A DNA stretch of 19,252 nucleotides from Bacteroidales bacterium UBA4345 (GTDB taxonomy: Bacteria; Bacteroidota; Bacteroidia; Bacteroidales; Paludibacteraceae), in the NCBI GenBank assembly GCA_002396385.1, contig DGTD01000086.1, positions 1-19,252 of the forward strand, read 5' to 3'. Shown here one piece after another: positions 17,162 through 19,252 of this stretch; position 1 is the first letter of the stretch, and every line of letters starts with the position of its first letter. The position numbers were made by a program, and so were the translations under genes. The notes beneath the pieces were generated by a model. It was not told the DNA's origin. It did no database searches and saw only the letters and a list, made by a program, of their open reading frames with translations.

Positions 17162-18145
17162 TTAGCGTTTCGCATCGAGGACCCTCTGCACGTCATCAGG
17201 AAATTTGACCCTGATAGGGGGAACCTTCAAGTCGATTTTCGGATACTTTTTCAAGTACAGCCTCATCTCATCCGGTCCCCATTTAGGCCGTTTGCCCGTC
17301 ATTCCGTAGTAGGCACCAGCCTTGTAGGTTTCTTCGCAAAACTTTGTCACACCCAAAACACCTAACCTAAGTCCGTGAACAAAAGAAACACTATAGCACT
17401 TTGTATAGTAGATCACCTGTTTCCAAATTTCAGAACTGCCGTAACTATCGCCCTTGTCGTCTAAGGCTCCGCTTATGGCGAGGCGGTAACCAGCAGTCAA
17501 ACCCAACATCAAATCAGCCTCATCAACCTTTACAGATAACGAGTCGGCCCAGTGTTTGCCGTCAACATATCCTTGAGCGTAAGAAATGCTGTCGTTTTTG
17601 GGCTTATTTCCACCAGGTTCATAATTTGGCATAAAATCGTTATAATTCGTGGCATGATTCAAATCGGACGCCTGGACTACATATCTCACATAAGTTTTTT
17701 TTGTTTTCTCGACAAACTGTTTGATATCGGCACCGAGACTATCATTAAAAAGAGCACAACTAATAGCAACTAACCGCACATCTGGGTTGGTAGTGTTGTA
17801 GAGAATATCGTAGGTGTATTTGTTGGCAAGATACTGTAAACTACCTTTTTCAAATCTGGAGGTATCGAAATCGGCGAAACCGGTATTCTTGTTGGCATTG
17901 ACCCCATCGGCAACAAGGCGGATAAATTTTTTTTTATGTTTTTGTACATCCTCACCCTGCAGAACAGAATCGTTTCCGAATTCTTCGTAATAGTTCCAAA
18001 GATCAAGAGAATCCTCAGTAGTCATATCAATCTGATCGAAATACGAGGTTCTATTATTATCGGGGGTAATGTTCATGCAGGAGACAGTAGCAGCGGCCAC
18101 CAGACCCAAAGTTAGGGCAATTATCTTAGTTAGGTTTGCGTACAT
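17162..18145 (-). CDS. Hypothetical lipoprotein
   Basis: A 327-residue protein I do not recognise. I start it at the ATG at 18145 because it gives a clear lipoprotein signal (MYANLTKIIALTLGLVAAA, then TVSC with Cys23); the open frame from 18217 adds 24 residues unlike any signal. The mature part is polar and looks mainly helical, for example TEDSLDLWNYYEEF and QKHKKKFIRLVADG, with no known catalytic motif. The residues after Cys23 (MNITPD) lack the acidic surface-export signal of Bacteroidetes lipoproteins, which weakly suggests a periplasm-facing protein. It converges with the DUF3298 lipoprotein. Upstream lie a strong promoter and a terminator-like hairpin, so its expression may depend on read-through, or it may have its own unrecognised start. 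Confidence 0.75.
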   Translation of the reverse strand: MYANLTKIIALTLGLVAAATVSCMNITPDNNRTSYFDQIDMTTEDSLDLWNYYEEFGNDSVLQGEDVQKHKKKFIRLVADGVNANKNTGFADFDTSRFEKGSLQYLANKYTYDILYNTTNPDVRLVAISCALFNDSLGADIKQFVEKTKKTYVRYVVQASDLNHATNYNDFMPNYEPGGNKPKNDSISYAQGYVDGKHWADSLSVKVDEADLMLGLTAGYRLAISGALDDKGDSYGSSEIWKQVIYYTKCYSVSFVHGLRLGVLGVTKFCEETYKAGAYYGMTGKRPKWGPDEMRLYLKKYPKIDLKVPPIRVKFPDDVQRVLDAKR

Positions 18146-18197
18146 ACGTTTAAGTATATAAAAGTGAAGTTTAGATTTATGAATCACAAAAATAGGG

Positions 18198-18237
18198 AAA
18201 AAAGAAAAAGGAACCATTTCCCAACGGTCCCTTTCTT
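18198..18237 (-). terminator. Terminator-like hairpin between promoter and lipoprotein start
   Basis: AAGAAAGGGACC (18237-18226) pairs with GGTTCCTTTTTCTT (18215-18202) around a ten-base loop, then runs into six T residues and CCC. The inner stem has one G-T pair, and the outer A/T part extends it. Its position before the start codon at 18145 fits either the end of a small RNA or an attenuator. Confidence 0.65.
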
Positions 18238-18327
18238 AAACTTAAACTAACTACATTATTTTTCCCAGTATTCAACTGGGCTACCTATTAATTATATGAA
18301 TGATCTGTATGTTCAAACGATTAAATT
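18198..18327 (-). ncRNA. Candidate small RNA or attenuated leader, about 130 nt
   Basis: A complete transcription unit lies between two genes on the minus strand: a consensus promoter (18363-18333), a predicted start near 18327, a perfect 6-bp hairpin (CCCAGT 18280-18275 with ACTGGG 18269-18264), and a terminator-like hairpin with a long U tail ending near 18198. No open frame of useful length is seen inside. It ends about 50 bases before the lipoprotein ATG at 18145, so it may be a free small RNA or a 5' leader that controls that gene by termination. I do not recognise it as 6S, tmRNA, SRP or RNase P RNA. Confidence 0.45.
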
Positions 18328-18332
18328 ATTCA

Positions 18333-18363
18333 CAAAGATAACAATTTATTTGTAATAATCAAA
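18333..18363 (-). promoter_or_regulatory. Consensus Bacteroidetes promoter
   Basis: On the minus strand TTTG (18363-18360), exactly 19 bases, and TATCTTTG (18340-18333) match the -33/-7 consensus perfectly. The predicted start is near 18327, roughly 180 bases before the lipoprotein ATG. Confidence 0.8.
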
Positions 18364-18468
18364 AAAAGCCCGTTCTATTTTAGTCTAGGCCGACAACGTC
18401 AACCCCTCACAGAAAAAGATAACTGAAGAATAAAGGACGAACAGTGTTTCCCAAGACACCTACCCGAC

Positions 18469-18494
18469 AAAAAAGGGCGGCAGTCTTTATTGCC
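18469..18494 (-). terminator. Weak terminator after the DUF3592-like gene
   Basis: On the minus strand GGCAAT-AAAG-ACTGCC (one mismatch) is followed by GCCC and six T residues, starting about 16 bases past the stop at 18511. The stem is short, so this is tentative. Confidence 0.35.
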
Positions 18495-18510
18495 TGAGAT
18501 ATTCAATCTG

Positions 18511-19173
18511 CTACGTCCTATTATGAATCTTATCCCAAAAAACACAAAATAGGTAGAAAAACAGAAGAACAACAAAAAGCATAGGCACAAAAACATAACT
18601 GATTACAGTAGAAACGAGATAATCTTTTGGCACCACCATGTCGTAATCCTTCTTCCAGTAGACATCCAATTCCTCGTTCTCATCATAACTTCCCAAAACA
18701 CCTTTTAATAACGGTCTTTCTTCACCATTAACCCGCACCCGATAGTCAGCCTTTGAGAAAAAACCAGGAACGTATACGACCTGAGCCGTAGCAACAGAAC
18801 CCGTTTTCCTAAGGTCGAACGCAGAGAAAGCAGTGAAAACATAAAAAGAGAGCGTCAGAATGCCAATAACACCCATTAAAAGGAGCCAGACACTTTCCCT
18901 TACTTTTTCAATAAAGATGCCTATTAGAAGGAAAACAATAATGAAAGCAATGACAAGAGTTGGCCAAAGAATGGATGAAGAACAATCCTTAGGAATTACT
19001 ACATTCCGATCCTTATTTCTTTTCCACAGTACCTCCACTTCATCGAGCTCCTTATAGTCTGAAGAATATAACCAAGACCAATGCGCTTCCTCTCCATTGA
19101 GAAGAATTTTTGACTTGTTCGGTTCATGCACAACCTTACATATGGCAACAACTCCGTTCTTTTTTACATCCAT
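18511..19173 (-). CDS. DUF3592-like membrane protein with internal duplication
   Basis: A 220-residue membrane protein built from two copies of one module. Copy one (about 4-90) has KNGVVAICKVV, ILLNGEE, a predicted beta segment, ELDEVEVLWKR and VVIPKD, then a membrane helix (about 70-87) and a second helix (about 94-115). Copy two (about 122-215) repeats it: KTGSVATAQVV, VRVNGEE, ENEELDVYWKK and MVVPKDY, then a final helix (about 190-210). The beta domain between helices is the layout of DUF3592 proteins, whose role is not established. Upstream of this ATG the frame stays open for 20 more codons and encodes a further helix (FFLFLSLIAAYFVG) before a stop at 19234-19236, but without a normal start codon. 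The gene is therefore probably longer and either frameshifted, begun at an unusual codon or misread. Confidence 0.65.
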   Translation of the reverse strand: MDVKKNGVVAICKVVHEPNKSKILLNGEEAHWSWLYSSDYKELDEVEVLWKRNKDRNVVIPKDCSSSILWPTLVIAFIIVFLLIGIFIEKVRESVWLLLMGVIGILTLSFYVFTAFSAFDLRKTGSVATAQVVYVPGFFSKADYRVRVNGEERPLLKGVLGSYDENEELDVYWKKDYDMVVPKDYLVSTVISYVFVPMLFVVLLFFYLFCVFWDKIHNRT

Positions 19174-19252
19174 TACCTCGTAAGTCTCGGTACCAACAAA
19201 ATAAGCGGCTATTAAAGAAAGGAATAAAAAGAATTATTGCTGTCCGCTAAAA

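Noticed and set aside
18145..18217. Longer N terminus for the hypothetical lipoprotein
   Set aside because: The extra codons run into the terminator-like region, and the ATG at 18145 already gives a proper lipoprotein signal.
18360..18400. A-run with GCCC at 18361-18372 as a terminator for the DUF3592-like gene
   Set aside because: The T run on the minus strand is good, but only three or four bases can pair across a long loop; it also overlaps the -33 element of the candidate small RNA.

Overview
The window looks like a chromosomal piece from a member of the Bacteroidales (rumen, gut or oral type; a Prevotella/Porphyromonas-like relative or an uncultured lineage). The evidence is type IX secretion (T9SS) C-terminal sorting domains on two xylan-degrading enzymes, a PorE-like T9SS lipoprotein, a Bacteroidetes-type TamB divergent from tsaD, mostly A/T-rich leaders instead of strong Shine-Dalgarno sites, and promoters of the Bacteroidetes form TTTG-N19-TAnnTTTG. 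Genus cannot be fixed by eye.

Layout. (1) 1-1522, accessory: a decayed Rhs/YD-repeat gene on the minus strand. Its 3' end is an open frame carrying the Rhs core and a variable C-terminal domain with caspase-like His and Cys motifs; its 5' part is in other frames. (2) 1577-2632, plus strand: a promoter, a PD-(D/E)XK (Rpn/PDDEXK) nuclease-family gene with 24-bp repeats, and a strong terminator. (3) 2705-8073, minus strand: a two-gene xylanolytic operon, first a GH30-CBM6 endoxylanase, then a CE1 esterase-CBM6-GH43-CBM6-like enzyme. Both have signal peptides and T9SS-type C termini. (4) 8391-15089, minus strand: tamB, then a lipoprotein with the TPR / beta-propeller / CRD / OmpA architecture of PorE, ending at a hairpin terminator. 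(5) 15150-17087, plus strand: tsaD and a DUF4163/DUF3298 lipoprotein, ending at a terminator. (6) 17162-19252, minus strand: an unrecognised lipoprotein, a compact unit that looks like a small RNA or attenuated leader, and a DUF3592-like membrane protein whose 5' end appears damaged or misread.

How they work together. The two enzymes would attack substituted xylan: GH30 cuts the glucuronoxylan backbone, GH43 removes arabinose or xylose side groups, and the CE1 esterase removes ester-linked groups, with CBM6 modules holding the substrate. Their sorting domains predict export by the T9SS, and a PorE-like component of that system lies just upstream. TamB and tsaD are housekeeping functions.

The best leads for something undescribed are the candidate small RNA (about 18198-18327), the caspase-like Rhs tip, and the duplicated DUF3592-like protein. 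All positions come from reading the sequence; no database search or folding program was run.
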